A stretch of 64,000 nt of DNA, taken from positions 1-64,000 of the forward strand of contig CAYLLN010000019.1 of the NCBI GenBank assembly GCA_964384375.1. Reading direction: 5' to 3'. The position numbers were made by a program, and so were the translations under genes. Positions 19,037 to 27,648 of the stretch are shown in pieces (the stretch's first letter is position 1; every line of letters starts with the position of its first letter). The notes below the pieces were generated by a model, which ran no database searches, was not told where the DNA came from, and was given only the letters and a program-made list of their open reading frames with translations. The DNA is from CAYLLN01 sp964384375 (GTDB taxonomy: Bacteria > Planctomycetota > Planctomycetia > Pirellulales > Pirellulaceae).

Positions 19037-19076
19037 CGAGGGACATTGTTTGCGTTCCCCTCGCTGACGCGTCGGG
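19024..19076. repeat. Inverted repeat spanning the stop codon of the YfhO-like gene
   Basis: Two 19-base arms, 19024-19042 and 19058-19076, pair with one mismatch and one G-U pair around a 15-base loop. The TAG stop (19034-19036) is inside the left arm, and the last codons read NPKR, similar to the NPTRKRG copy. The hairpin may also stop transcription between the convergent YfhO-like and cysE genes. Confidence 0.75.
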
Positions 19077-19090
19077 CTACCATCCCGCTG

Positions 19091-20059
19091 CTAAATCGAG
19101 TAATTCAGCTCCGGCTTGAGTTCATCCGGCATCTCCGCCCGAATGCGTAGCCGCGGTTTCTCCATCGTCACGGTCGTGTGTGGTTCGACGGTGTGCGTCA
19201 GCCACACGCTCGACCCGATGACCGAGTGGTGGCCGACGACTGTCTTGCCGCCAAGAATCGTCGCGCTCGCGTAGATGACGACGTGGTCCTCGATCGTCGG
19301 ATGACGCTTGTGGCCGCGGACGAGGTTGCCGTCCGAGTCGGTCGCGAAGCTGAGCGCGCCGAGCGTCACACCTTGATAGATCTTCACGTGGTCGCCGATG
19401 TCGCACGTCTCGCCGATGACGACGCCGGTGCCGTGGTCGATGAAGAAGTGATGGCCGATCGTCGCGCCGGGGTGAATGTCGATCCCCGTTTGCTTGTGGG
19501 CCCACTCGCTCATCATTCGCGGAATGAACGGCACGCCGAGCCGCCGCAGTTCGTGCGACATGCGATGCACGGTGATCGCTTCGAAACCCGGATAGCAAAA
19601 CACGACTTCGTCGATACTCTTGCACGCCGGGTCGCCGGCAAAGGCCGCCTCGGCATCGGTCGCGAGGATGCTCCGCAAAGCGGGAATCCGCTCGAGGAAC
19701 GTGATCGCCATCGCCTGCCCCTTCGCCTCGTAATCGACCGGTTCGAGGCACTCCTTCGTCTTCCGCACGACGCGATCCTCGTGCAACAAGGCCCGCGCGA
19801 TCTGACGTGTGAGCTTGTCGTGCAGGCCGTCGATCAGGTCGCCGACGTGGTAGGTCACGTTGCCGATGTGCAACCCCTCGCGCCGCCGATAGCCGGGATA
19901 CAGCACCTCCTTCAAGTCCTCCACGCACTCGACGACCTGGTCGTAGTTCGGCAAGGCACAATGGCCGAGGTGGCTGATCGCCGGCACATCGCGATACGTG
20001 CCGACGATCTTGTCGGTCAGGCGGGGAAGTTGCTCTTTGAGGCGAAAGTCGGAGGCCAT
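19091..20059 (-). CDS. cysE: Serine O-acetyltransferase
   Basis: Makes O-acetylserine from serine and acetyl-CoA, the first step of cysteine synthesis. 322 residues from ATG 20059, which has CCGGAG 7 bases upstream; the open frame extends to 20122 but lacks such a site there. An N-terminal helical domain of about 190 residues precedes the left-handed beta-helix of hexapeptide repeats. The signature GIDIHPGATIGHHFFIDHGT and GVVIGETCDIGDHVKIYQGV carries the active-site His and Asp region. The length is above the E. coli enzyme and fits the longer EpsC-like bacterial forms. Convergent with the YfhO-like gene. Confidence 0.92.
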   Translation of the reverse strand: MASDFRLKEQLPRLTDKIVGTYRDVPAISHLGHCALPNYDQVVECVEDLKEVLYPGYRRREGLHIGNVTYHVGDLIDGLHDKLTRQIARALLHEDRVVRKTKECLEPVDYEAKGQAMAITFLERIPALRSILATDAEAAFAGDPACKSIDEVVFCYPGFEAITVHRMSHELRRLGVPFIPRMMSEWAHKQTGIDIHPGATIGHHFFIDHGTGVVIGETCDIGDHVKIYQGVTLGALSFATDSDGNLVRGHKRHPTIEDHVVIYASATILGGKTVVGHHSVIGSSVWLTHTVEPHTTVTMEKPRLRIRAEMPDELKPELNYSI

Positions 20060-20788
20060 GACGAAGCTCCGGAAGTGCGGGCAACCCATGTGGCGAGTCG
20101 CCGGCAAGCGAAGTGGGTTCAACGACCAGGGCAGTAGAATGCGAGGGTAGCGTCAGAGATGCGCTACCTCGTACATCGGCACAATGCCGAGCCGAAATGG
20201 AAGGAGCGAGCGGTCATGGGCGGATCAAGCGTTAGAGCTTTCCCAGGCGGCAAGGTTTCCTGGAATCGTAGCGCTTCCGTCACGCTCTGAAAAGGATTAC
20301 TCCCTAGCCGATCACGGCTCCCACCTTGACATGCGAAATGAACCTCAGGTTACCACCGAAATTCGCTCTTTTCGTTACTGATTTCGTTGTAAGTCGTTGT
20401 GGGGAAACGGGTTCGCAGTGGTTGCCACGTTTTTGCGTTTGGCGGTAACCTGCGCCGCCAGCGGGCGAAAATCCCTGCGGCCTAAGTCGTTTCTATTCTT
20501 GCAGTTGTGTCACGCGCGACAACTGCGTTCAGCTTCTCATGGTTACCAAAAACGCCGAAAACGGCCTTTCCCGGTAACCTGGCTGCATTCATCGGAACTC
20601 TCATAACATCGCACTTTCGTGGCGAGCCAAACCTGCACCGACAGTCTGCCCTTCCAATGAATTGGATCATCCGTACACATGCCTGTCAACAGACATACCA
20701 CATCTTGTAGGTCGCACTAGCGCGACCTACCACCCGTTGTGGTTTCGCTGCATCGCTCCCCCCGATTCGCGGGCTTACAATTCGCCTC
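20060..20788. other. Non-coding stretch with a short hairpin
   Basis: About 730 bases between cysE and a small membrane protein gene. Small frames occur but none is convincing. The only structure I see is the 9-bp hairpin at 20707-20730. The region holds the cysE promoter. Confidence 0.5.
20707..20730. repeat. Perfect 9-bp hairpin, dispersed-repeat type
   Basis: GTAGGTCGC (20707-20715) and GCGACCTAC (20722-20730) pair around a six-base loop. It resembles the other short palindromes of this genome. There is no T-run after it, so an intrinsic terminator is unlikely. Confidence 0.6.
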
Positions 20789-21031
20789 ATGGACGACGAT
20801 GCCGATCGCGGCGAACCCTGGGCGAGCGACGACGAGTCGTGGCGCGGCAACGAACCAGAGCGGCACTCGGCGTGGCAGGATGCCGGAGGTCCTGGGTGGC
20901 AACTGCCGCGCAGCCTGTCGGAAGTCCGCGAGCGCTGGGCCAGCGACACAGCACTCCGTCTGATCGTGGGCATCTTTGTCGTGCTCGTGCTCTTCTGCCT
21001 GCTCGCTTGTCTGGGATTCATGTGGCGGTAG
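20789..21031 (+). CDS. Small single-pass membrane protein, unknown
   Basis: 80 residues: a polar, acidic N-terminal part (MDDDADRGEPWASDDESWRG) and one C-terminal membrane helix (about 57-78, LIVGIFVVLVLFCLLACLGF). No family recognised. The next two genes are also small membrane proteins, spaced 21 and 6 bases apart, so the three likely form a transcription unit. No good ribosome binding site is visible for this ATG. Confidence 0.55.
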   Translation: MDDDADRGEPWASDDESWRGNEPERHSAWQDAGGPGWQLPRSLSEVRERWASDTALRLIVGIFVVLVLFCLLACLGFMWR

Positions 21032-21052
21032 CGCTCCGCAACAAGGTGCCTG

Positions 21053-21247
21053 ATGAAGTTTCTCAAACTCGGCGTCGCCATTCTCGCCGCACTCTGGACA
21101 ATCGGAGTCGCGATCGGCGTGATCGCAGAACTGGGCAAACATGGCGGAACTCGCGGCATTGCCAGCACGGCCGCGGGCATCGGCGTCACTGCGGCCTTGG
21201 CAGCCGTCACGTTTTGGCTATTTCAATGGGCGCTGCGGAAGCGGTGA
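21053..21247 (+). CDS. Small two-helix membrane protein, unknown
   Basis: 64 residues with two hydrophobic segments (FLKLGVAILAALWTIGVAIG and TAAGIGVTAALAAVTFWLFQ) separated by a short basic loop. AAGGTG lies shortly upstream of the ATG. No family recognised. Confidence 0.55.
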   Translation: MKFLKLGVAILAALWTIGVAIGVIAELGKHGGTRGIASTAAGIGVTAALAAVTFWLFQWALRKR

Positions 21248-21253
21248 TCTCTG

Positions 21254-21694
21254 ATGGCAAACTACATACCCCGATTCACGATTCGCGACTTGATCTTGGC
21301 AACCGCTTTCTTGGCCGTTGCGTGCGCCGCACTCGCTTACCCGACAGTGATTTGGCGAAGTATCCTCACATCAACCGCGATCCTGGCATTTGCGGCCGCG
21401 TTGATCGTCGCCATCGTGGACCGCGGCGAACGGCAATCCTGGGCGTTCGGATATCTGGCTTGTTATGTCCTTTATTTCTTTCTTCGACTCAATCTAGGCA
21501 CTTACAATCTCCAACTGCCTACCGAAGATTTGCTTGGTCCCATAGCACCGGATTTTGCAAGCGACTTCCCGCGATTCATTCGATTCGGTGTCATCGGCCA
21601 CCTGCTGTCTGCCATGCTTTTCGCGTACGTCGGCGGCCTTTTCGCGGGTTGGGTTTATCGCGTTCGAAAACAACGGGAGTCTGTCAGCTTCTAA
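21254..21694 (+). CDS. Planctomycete-type membrane protein, 146 residues
   Basis: The N-terminus PRFTIRDLILATAFLAVACA matches a pattern common in uncharacterised planctomycete membrane proteins: a short F-[ST]-[IL]-R-D/T-L-[IL] lead and then a hydrophobic helix. Four hydrophobic segments are visible. The gene starts 6 bases after the previous small gene. Function unknown; the pattern is recalled from experience, not searched. Confidence 0.65.
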   Translation: MANYIPRFTIRDLILATAFLAVACAALAYPTVIWRSILTSTAILAFAAALIVAIVDRGERQSWAFGYLACYVLYFFLRLNLGTYNLQLPTEDLLGPIAPDFASDFPRFIRFGVIGHLLSAMLFAYVGGLFAGWVYRVRKQRESVSF

Positions 21695-21764
21695 CCCCGC
21701 CGTTGCGACCCGCCCGGCAATCGCTATATTGATGGATTCCCAATAGCGACAAGGAATTAGGGCC

Positions 21765-22154
21765 ATGGCTCAGTGCGAATTCTGCGATAAAAAGGCCAGC
21801 AAAGGGCATCAGATCGAAACCCGCGGTAAGGCAAAGTACTTGGGGGGCGTCGGCACCAAGATCACCGGCATTACCCGCCGGGATTTTAAGCCCAACCTTC
21901 AGAGGGTGAAGATCACCACTCCAAACGGCACGAACAAGTACGTCCGCATCTGCACCCGCTGCCTGAAGGCGGGGAAGATTCGCAAGGCGATCCAGCAGGC
22001 CCCCTTCAAACTGCCGGTCAACGTGCAGCACAAAGGACAGGCCATGAAAGGTGGCGTTGCCGCTCCCAAGGCTCCAGTTCCCGCGAAAGCTGCTGCTCCG
22101 GCCAAGGCGGCCGCTCCCGCCAAGCCAGCCCCGTCCAAAGGCGCGAAGAAGTAG
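21765..22154 (+). CDS. rpmB: Ribosomal protein L28 with Ala/Pro/Lys tail
   Basis: Component of the 50S subunit. The first 85 residues are L28: MAQCEFCDKKASKGHQIETR, then RRDFKPNLQRVKI and RICTRCLKAGKI. Two CxxC pairs (C4/C7 and the pair in ICTRC) fit the zinc-binding form. The usual length is 60-80 residues; here about 40 more follow, made of repeats like VPAKAAAPAKAAAPAKPAP and ending in GAKK, so a disordered basic tail. AAGGA precedes the ATG. Confidence 0.93.
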   Translation: MAQCEFCDKKASKGHQIETRGKAKYLGGVGTKITGITRRDFKPNLQRVKITTPNGTNKYVRICTRCLKAGKIRKAIQQAPFKLPVNVQHKGQAMKGGVAAPKAPVPAKAAAPAKAAAPAKPAPSKGAKK

Positions 22155-22195
22155 CGACAAAGCCCAAACCAGCGGTCGGGGTTGAATCACATAGC

Positions 22196-22212
22196 CGCGA
22201 CCATTGGTCGCG
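22196..22212. repeat. Palindromic repeat CGCGACCA-T-TGGTCGCG
   Basis: One of eight copies in the window of a 17-base palindrome with a variable central base. It sits between rpmB and gatC. Confidence 0.85.
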
Positions 22213-22268
22213 CGTAGCGGCTTGGGACATTCACTCCGCATTCCGCAATCCCCACTCCGCACTTCCTC

Positions 22269-22559
22269 ATGTCGCTCACTCGCGCCGACGTCGAAAAGGT
22301 CTCGCTCCTCGGCCGGCTCCTCCTCTCCGAAGCCGAGCTCGACACGATGACGACGCAACTCACGCGCGTTGTGGGCTACGTCGAGCAACTGGCGGAAGTG
22401 AACACCGACAACGTGCAACCGATGGCCCACGCGGTCGAGATGCACAATGTCTTCCGCGACGACGCGCTGGCCGCGAGCCTGCCGCGGGATGCGGCACTGG
22501 CCAACGCTCCGAAGCGCGACAGCGAGTGCTACCGCGTGCCGGCGGTGTTGGGGGAGTGA
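22269..22559 (+). CDS. gatC: Aspartyl/glutamyl-tRNA amidotransferase subunit C
   Basis: The small stabilising subunit of the GatCAB complex, which converts Glu-tRNA(Gln) or Asp-tRNA(Asn) to the amides. 96 residues, the usual length. The conserved parts are VEKVSLLGRLLLSEAELDTM, then VGYVEQLAEVNTDNVQPMAH and a late FRDD motif. It starts the gatC-gatA-gatB set, which here is split by two other genes. The stop is 7 bases before the next gene. Confidence 0.92.
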   Translation: MSLTRADVEKVSLLGRLLLSEAELDTMTTQLTRVVGYVEQLAEVNTDNVQPMAHAVEMHNVFRDDALAASLPRDAALANAPKRDSECYRVPAVLGE

Positions 22560-22566
22560 GGGGACG

Positions 22567-23013
22567 ATGCCGCGGACGGTGCAGACTTTGATCCACGACA
22601 TCGGGTCGTACCAACCAACTGGTGACGAGACTGCAGATCTAGAACGGCTGTATTTGATCTCCGATGGATTTGAGCACATCGAACAATTGCACTTTGCGGT
22701 TGCTGCAGTCTTCGACGCATTTGAACGGTTTCCTGAAGCTTGGTGGGGCAATCCGGGGCCGCTGGTGCATTTGGTTGAGCACACATATGATCGCGGCCAT
22801 GCGGATGAGTACGTTATTGAGCTTACTCAATCGGTGCGACGCCTCCCCACACCGACGACAGTCTGGATGGTGAATCGACTGCTCAATAGCAATCTGGCCA
22901 GCGACCAACGAGAAGCACTGCTTGACGTTCTGAAATTAGCAGCTGAACATCTCTCTGCGTCGAATGAGACAAGGGCAATAGCTCAAGAGTTCTTGAATTT
23001 CCAAACCGAATAG
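22567..23013 (+). CDS. Unknown small protein between gatC and gatA, possibly immunity-like
   Basis: 148 residues, ATG 22567, just after GAGGGGACG. I do not recognise the family with confidence. It has no membrane segment. The middle (FPEAWWGNPGPLVHLVEHTY and VRRLPTPTTVWMVNRLLNSN) resembles some polymorphic-toxin immunity proteins of the Imm30 kind, by feel only. In 22621-22680 I count 29 of 60 G+C, against 42 of 60 in a gatA stretch, so the gene looks transferred. It sits in the middle of an otherwise conserved gat operon. Confidence 0.6.
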   Translation: MPRTVQTLIHDIGSYQPTGDETADLERLYLISDGFEHIEQLHFAVAAVFDAFERFPEAWWGNPGPLVHLVEHTYDRGHADEYVIELTQSVRRLPTPTTVWMVNRLLNSNLASDQREALLDVLKLAAEHLSASNETRAIAQEFLNFQTE

Positions 23014-23059
23014 AGAACGCAAACCACGTGCTGGCGGATTGAAAGAGGTTTTGTCGCCC

Positions 23060-24598
23060 ATGTCATTGATCAATCGCCCTGCGGCTGACCTCCTTCGCGA
23101 TTTGGACACCCGCAAGGTTTCGTCGGTTGAGCTCGTGAACGCCTACGCCGAACAGATCTGCGCCCGTGACGGCGAGATCAAGGCGTTTTTGCATCTCGAC
23201 ATCGACGCGGCTCTCGCCCAGGCAAGGGAAATCGACGCCCGCCGCGCTGCCGGCAAGCCGGTCGGCAAACTAGGCGGCCTGCCGATTGCCATCAAGGACG
23301 TGCTCTGCACGAAGGGGATCAAAACAACCTGCGCCAGCAAAATTCTGCAATACTTCGTCCCGCCGTATGACGCAACCGTCGTCGAGAAGCTGAAGGCCGC
23401 CGATGCGGTGATCCTCGGCAAGACGAACATGGACGAGTTCGCGATGGGGGGCTCGACCGAGAACAGCGCCTATTTCAAGACGACCAACCCCTGGGACACT
23501 TCTCGCGTCCCCGGCGGCTCTAGCGGCGGCGCGGCTGCTTGCCTGGCGGCTGGAATGGCACCCCTTTCGATCGGCACCGACACGGGGGGCTCGATCCGCC
23601 AGCCGGCGGCCTTCTGCGGTGTGACTGGTCTCAAGCCGACCTACGGCCGCGTCAGCCGCTATGGCCTCGTTGCCTTTGCCAGTTCGCTCGACCAGATCGG
23701 CCCCATGGGGCACACAGCTGAAGATTGTGCGATCCTTTTGGAAGCCATCGCCGGCCACGATCCACGCGACTCGACGAGCGCGAATCTGACTGTGCCGGAG
23801 TATTCCAAAACGCTTAGCCAGCCCCTCCAGGGGCTGCGATTGGGCCTCGTCCGCGAGCATTTCGGCCAAGGCCTCAATAGCGAAATTGAATCGGCCGTCC
23901 GCGAGGCGGTGAAGGTCTATCAGTCGCTCGGCGCGACCGTGAGAGACCTCTCGATGCCGCACAGCAAGTACGGCATCGCCACGTACTACATCATCGCCCC
24001 CAGCGAAGCGTCGAGTAACCTGGCCCGCTACGACGGCATCCATTACGGCTATCGCACCGACGAGAAAGCGATGCTTGAGCAGCTCGCCGCCGAGCAGAAA
24101 AGGCTCGAAGCGGCGGGCGACAAGCCAAAACTCGCTCAGCTCGATACTCCGCTCATCCGCCTCTATCGCCAGACCCGCGCCGAAGGGTTCGGCCCCGAAG
24201 TGAAGCGCCGCATCATGCTCGGCACTTACACGCTCAGTGCCGGCTACTACGACGCCTACTACCTGAAGGCCCTCAAGGTCCGCCGGCTCATCCGGCAGGA
24301 CTACGACAAGGCATTCGAGGAAGTCGATTTCCTGATTGGCCCGACGACCCCGTCCCCCGCGTTCAAGCTGGGGGAAAAGACCGACGACCCGCTCTCGATG
24401 TACCTCGAAGACCTCTACACTGTCCCCACGAACCTGGCGGGTGTCCCGGGCATCAGTCTCCCGTGCGGACTGACGAAAGCCGGCCTGCCGATCGGTCTGC
24501 AACTCCAAAGCCGGCCGTTCGACGAAGAACGTCTGCTCCGCGCCGCCGCGATGTACCAGCGCGCGACGGATTGGCATACGAAGCGGCCGCGAGCCTGA
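23060..24598 (+). CDS. gatA: Aspartyl/glutamyl-tRNA amidotransferase subunit A
   Basis: The amidase subunit of GatCAB: it releases ammonia from glutamine and uses the amidase-signature Ser-cisSer-Lys triad. 512 residues. The catalytic Lys is in LPIAIKDVL (K79), and the serines are in PGGSSGGAAAC and SIGTDTGGSIRQPAAFCG. The frame extends to a TTG at 23039, but ATG 23060 with AGAGG 12 bases upstream gives the standard MSLINRPAADLL start. All core motifs are present. Confidence 0.96.
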   Translation: MSLINRPAADLLRDLDTRKVSSVELVNAYAEQICARDGEIKAFLHLDIDAALAQAREIDARRAAGKPVGKLGGLPIAIKDVLCTKGIKTTCASKILQYFVPPYDATVVEKLKAADAVILGKTNMDEFAMGGSTENSAYFKTTNPWDTSRVPGGSSGGAAACLAAGMAPLSIGTDTGGSIRQPAAFCGVTGLKPTYGRVSRYGLVAFASSLDQIGPMGHTAEDCAILLEAIAGHDPRDSTSANLTVPEYSKTLSQPLQGLRLGLVREHFGQGLNSEIESAVREAVKVYQSLGATVRDLSMPHSKYGIATYYIIAPSEASSNLARYDGIHYGYRTDEKAMLEQLAAEQKRLEAAGDKPKLAQLDTPLIRLYRQTRAEGFGPEVKRRIMLGTYTLSAGYYDAYYLKALKVRRLIRQDYDKAFEEVDFLIGPTTPSPAFKLGEKTDDPLSMYLEDLYTVPTNLAGVPGISLPCGLTKAGLPIGLQLQSRPFDEERLLRAAAMYQRATDWHTKRPRA

Positions 24599-24714
24599 GC
24601 GACCGACGTCGAAGTCACTGATTGAATTGCCGCCCAAACAACGAGCCGATTCATCTACCTTAACAAGTCGATTTCTACGAACACGCAGCAACCTGTCGTA
24701 CAAGGAAGATCGCA

Positions 24715-25215
24715 ATGTTCCTTGGAGTGCATTTCGCCTTGACGAACGACGAGGCTCGACAACTAAAAGAGATATCGGGCGACGATGAGAGGATTGACTT
24801 TGTCGTGAACCAAGTTGAGAAGAGGTGTTTTCGCTTCGAGCGAGAATGGTTGTGCCATACGGATAAAGCCTGGGATCCCATTCATCGTACTCTAACCGAT
24901 GGCGAACTCACGTGTTGTAACGGCGAGTATCCACTTAGCCATGTGATCCTGGGTGGCGAGCGACTTTGCTTGGGAGATAAATACATCATGATCCTCAAGA
25001 CGCCCGAGCAAGTCGTCGATATCGCTGCAGCGATGAAGCGAGTCAGCGAAGTCGAATACCGCTTTCGGTTTTTCCAGCTTGACGAGCAAGAGTGCGATTT
25101 TCGTGTCGATGATGACAACCTTGGCTACTCGTGGCGTTGGTTCGGCGAGCTCCGAGCTTTCTACGGTCGCGCTGCTGAGCATTTTCGATCCGTGCTATTT
25201 ACCGCCCCTCAATAA
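24715..25215 (+). CDS. DUF1877 family protein (YfbM-like)
   Basis: 166 residues; AAGGAAG lies 6 bases before the ATG. The pattern (MFLGVHFALTNDEARQLKEI at the N-terminus, then DKAWDPIHRTLTDG, ILGGERLCLGDKYIMILKTP, and FQLDEQECDF) matches DUF1877. The function is unknown. It lies between gatA and gatB and is lower in GC (31 of 60 in 24721-24780) than they are. Like the gene at 22567 it is a guest inside the gat operon. Confidence 0.8.
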   Translation: MFLGVHFALTNDEARQLKEISGDDERIDFVVNQVEKRCFRFEREWLCHTDKAWDPIHRTLTDGELTCCNGEYPLSHVILGGERLCLGDKYIMILKTPEQVVDIAAAMKRVSEVEYRFRFFQLDEQECDFRVDDDNLGYSWRWFGELRAFYGRAAEHFRSVLFTAPQ

Positions 25216-25260
25216 CATTCGTCCCGTTGGTTCAATTCCCTTCGGGGGCAATCACATCTT

Positions 25261-26739
25261 ATGCCCGACCATCCTTACGACCTCATCGTCGGCCTGGAAA
25301 CCCACGTCCAGCTGCAGACTAAATCAAAGCTCTTTTGCGGCTGCAGCACCGAGTTCGGCGCGCCGCCGAACACGCAGACGTGCCCGGTCTGCATCGGCCT
25401 GCCAGGGAGCCTGCCGGTGATGAACCGCGAGGCCTTCCGCCTGTCGCTGGTGACGGCGGTCGCGCTCAACTGCGAGATTCCCGAATTCACCAAGTGGGAC
25501 CGGAAGCAGTATTACTACCCCGACCTGCCGAAGGGGTATCAGATCAGCCAGTACGACCTGCCGATGTCGCAGAACGGCTCGCTGGCGATTAGCGATCCCA
25601 AGGGGCGATTTCAACCGAAGAAGGTCGGCATCATCCGGGCTCACTTGGAAGAGGACGCCGGCAAGAGCCTGCACGACGAAGCAGCGGGCAAGGCCGACAC
25701 GCGAATCGACCTGAACCGCACGGGCACGCCGCTCCTCGAAATCGTTTCCGCCCCCGACCTGCGAAGCCAGGAAGAGACGCGGGCGTATCTGACCGAGCTG
25801 AAGCTGCTGCTGACGTACCTCGCCGTCTCCGACTGCAACATGCAGGAAGGCTCGCTCCGGGTCGATGCGAACGTGAATCTGCACATCCACACCCCGCAGG
25901 GAAAGATCGCCACGCCGATCGTCGAGATCAAAAACCTCAATAGCTTCCGTTTCATCGAGCGGGCGCTCGCCTACGAGGCCAAGCGGCAGTACGAAGTGTG
26001 GCAAGAAACCGGCCGCAAGATGGGCGACCCAGGCACGTTTAAGCAAACTCGCGGCTGGGACGATGCGAAGGGAGTCACCTTCAGCCAGCGTGAGAAAGAA
26101 GAATCGAGCGACTACCGCTATTTCCCCGACCCCGACCTTTGCCCGGTCATCACACCGTCCGCCGACGTGGACAAGGTCAAGGGGGGGATCGCCGAGCTGC
26201 CCGCGGCCATTCGCCAGCGGCTGGAAACGACTCACGGCATCACGCCGTACGACAGCGATGTGATCGTGGCGCAGGGGAAGACGCTGGTCGATTACTATGA
26301 ACAGGTCGCCAAACTCGCCGGCGACGGCAAGAAGGCGGCCAACTGGGTGACGCAGGAAGTCCTCCGCGTCCTCAACGAGCAAGGTTGGACGCTCAAAGAG
26401 TTTCCGCTCACCGCCGCGGCTCTGGGCGAACTCGTGAAACTCGTCATCGGCGGCGAGATTGAGATCACGCGGGCCAAGGAAGTCTTCAACGACATGGTGG
26501 CCAATCGCCGCTCGGCCGGTGAGTCGATGGCGGCCCTCGGCATCGCCAAGGTCGATTCGTCGGAGCTCGAAGCGATCTGCCGCGAGATCGTCGCCGCCAA
26601 CCCAAAAATCGTCGCCGACGTGAAGAGCGGCAAGCAGCAGGCGGTCGGCGCCCTGGTCGGCCAGGCGAAGAAGAAAAACCCTAACGCCAACCCGAACGAC
26701 GTCCGGCGGATTTGCCTGGAGATCATTGAGAAGCTCTGA
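25261..26739 (+). CDS. gatB: Aspartyl/glutamyl-tRNA amidotransferase subunit B
   Basis: The kinase and tRNA-binding subunit of GatCAB, 492 residues, about normal. The N-terminal GLETHVQLQTKSKLFCGCST, CPVCIGLPGSLPVMN, and the YYPDLPKGYQISQYD and EEDAGKSLHD motifs of the GatB kinase domain are present. Zn-binding cysteines (FCGCS and CPVC) are kept. The C-terminal YqeY-like helical region (about 350-492) ends the protein. Translation starts at ATG 25261, with a G-run (GGGGG) upstream. Confidence 0.96.
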   Translation: MPDHPYDLIVGLETHVQLQTKSKLFCGCSTEFGAPPNTQTCPVCIGLPGSLPVMNREAFRLSLVTAVALNCEIPEFTKWDRKQYYYPDLPKGYQISQYDLPMSQNGSLAISDPKGRFQPKKVGIIRAHLEEDAGKSLHDEAAGKADTRIDLNRTGTPLLEIVSAPDLRSQEETRAYLTELKLLLTYLAVSDCNMQEGSLRVDANVNLHIHTPQGKIATPIVEIKNLNSFRFIERALAYEAKRQYEVWQETGRKMGDPGTFKQTRGWDDAKGVTFSQREKEESSDYRYFPDPDLCPVITPSADVDKVKGGIAELPAAIRQRLETTHGITPYDSDVIVAQGKTLVDYYEQVAKLAGDGKKAANWVTQEVLRVLNEQGWTLKEFPLTAAALGELVKLVIGGEIEITRAKEVFNDMVANRRSAGESMAALGIAKVDSSELEAICREIVAANPKIVADVKSGKQQAVGALVGQAKKKNPNANPNDVRRICLEIIEKL

Positions 26740-26747
26740 TTATTGCT

Positions 26748-27593
26748 ATGACCGCTGCCGCTCCCGAACAGACCGATTCTCTTCGCCTCGGCCAGCACAC
26801 GCTAGCCAGCCGGCTGATCGTCGGCACCGGCAAATACGACACGTTCGAGACGATGCAGCGGTCGCTCGACCTGTCGGGCAGCGATTGCATCACCGTCGCC
26901 GTCCGCCGCGAGCGTCTCTACGACGGCCAGGGGCACAACATCCTCGATTTTCTCGACCTTGCCCGTTACACACTCCTTCCCAACACGGCCGGCTGCTACA
27001 ACGCTGCCGATGCCGTCCGCGTCGCTCGCATGGGGCGTGAGATTCTGCGCAGCCTCGAAAATGCCGGAGCCGACTGGGTGAAGCTCGAATGCCTCGGCGA
27101 CGCCAAGACGCTCCTCCCCGATCCGATCGAAACGCTTAAAGCAACCGAGCAGCTTGTCGCTGAAGGCTTCTCGGTTCTCGTCTATACGAGCGACGATCCG
27201 GTGATCGCTCGCCGCCTGAAGAAGGCGGGAGCAACCGCCGTGATGCCGGCCGGCAGCCCGATCGGCTCCGGGCAAGGGGTGCTCAACCCGAACAACATCC
27301 GCATCATTCTGGAATATCTGAAAGACGACGATCCGGATTACCCGGTGATCATCGACGCCGGCGTCGGCACGGCAAGCGACGTGACGCAGGCGATGGAGTT
27401 GGGCGTGGACGGCGTGCTGCTCAACACCGGCATCGCACACGCCCGCGATCCGCTCGGCATGGCTCGCGCGATGAAAGCCGCCTGCGAAGCGGGCCGCCTC
27501 GCGTACCTCGCCGGCCGCATCCCCAAGCGGCTCTATGCCACGGCCAGCAGCCCCGAAGAGGGCGTCATCAGCACCCGGCCGTATCCTACATAG
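26748..27593 (+). CDS. thiG: Thiazole synthase ThiG
   Basis: Forms the thiazole phosphate of thiamine from DXP, the ThiS thiocarboxylate and dehydroglycine. 281 residues; TIM barrel with the signature SRLIVGTGKY at the start, PNTAGCYNAADAVRVARMGR, DWVKLECLGD (Schiff-base lysine) and PVIIDAGVGTASDVTQAMEL. The N-terminus (about 12 residues) and C-terminus are a little longer than the E. coli form. It starts 8 bases after gatB. No thiS, thiF or thiH is in the window. Confidence 0.94.
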   Translation: MTAAAPEQTDSLRLGQHTLASRLIVGTGKYDTFETMQRSLDLSGSDCITVAVRRERLYDGQGHNILDFLDLARYTLLPNTAGCYNAADAVRVARMGREILRSLENAGADWVKLECLGDAKTLLPDPIETLKATEQLVAEGFSVLVYTSDDPVIARRLKKAGATAVMPAGSPIGSGQGVLNPNNIRIILEYLKDDDPDYPVIIDAGVGTASDVTQAMELGVDGVLLNTGIAHARDPLGMARAMKAACEAGRLAYLAGRIPKRLYATASSPEEGVISTRPYPT

Positions 27594-27594
27594 C

Positions 27595-27642
27595 CGCGAC
27601 CAGTGGTCGCGCCGAATGGCAAAGCCGCGACCAGTGGTCGCG
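27595..27642. repeat. Two palindromic repeats, CGCGACCA-G-TGGTCGCG
   Basis: Copies at 27595-27611 and 27626-27642, separated by 14 bases, lie right after thiG and just before the convergent gene end at 27649. They may form a cruciform or a bidirectional stop for the two converging units. Confidence 0.85.
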
Positions 27643-27648
27643 ATGCTA

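Noticed and set aside
20184..20381. 65-codon frame upstream of the small membrane genes
   Set aside because: No start signal, composition unlike a protein, and no family.
23270..24715. Long minus-strand frame of 481 codons opposite gatA
   Set aside because: Fully covered by gatA, whose catalytic motifs are intact; the antisense product has no family features and reflects high-GC codon bias.
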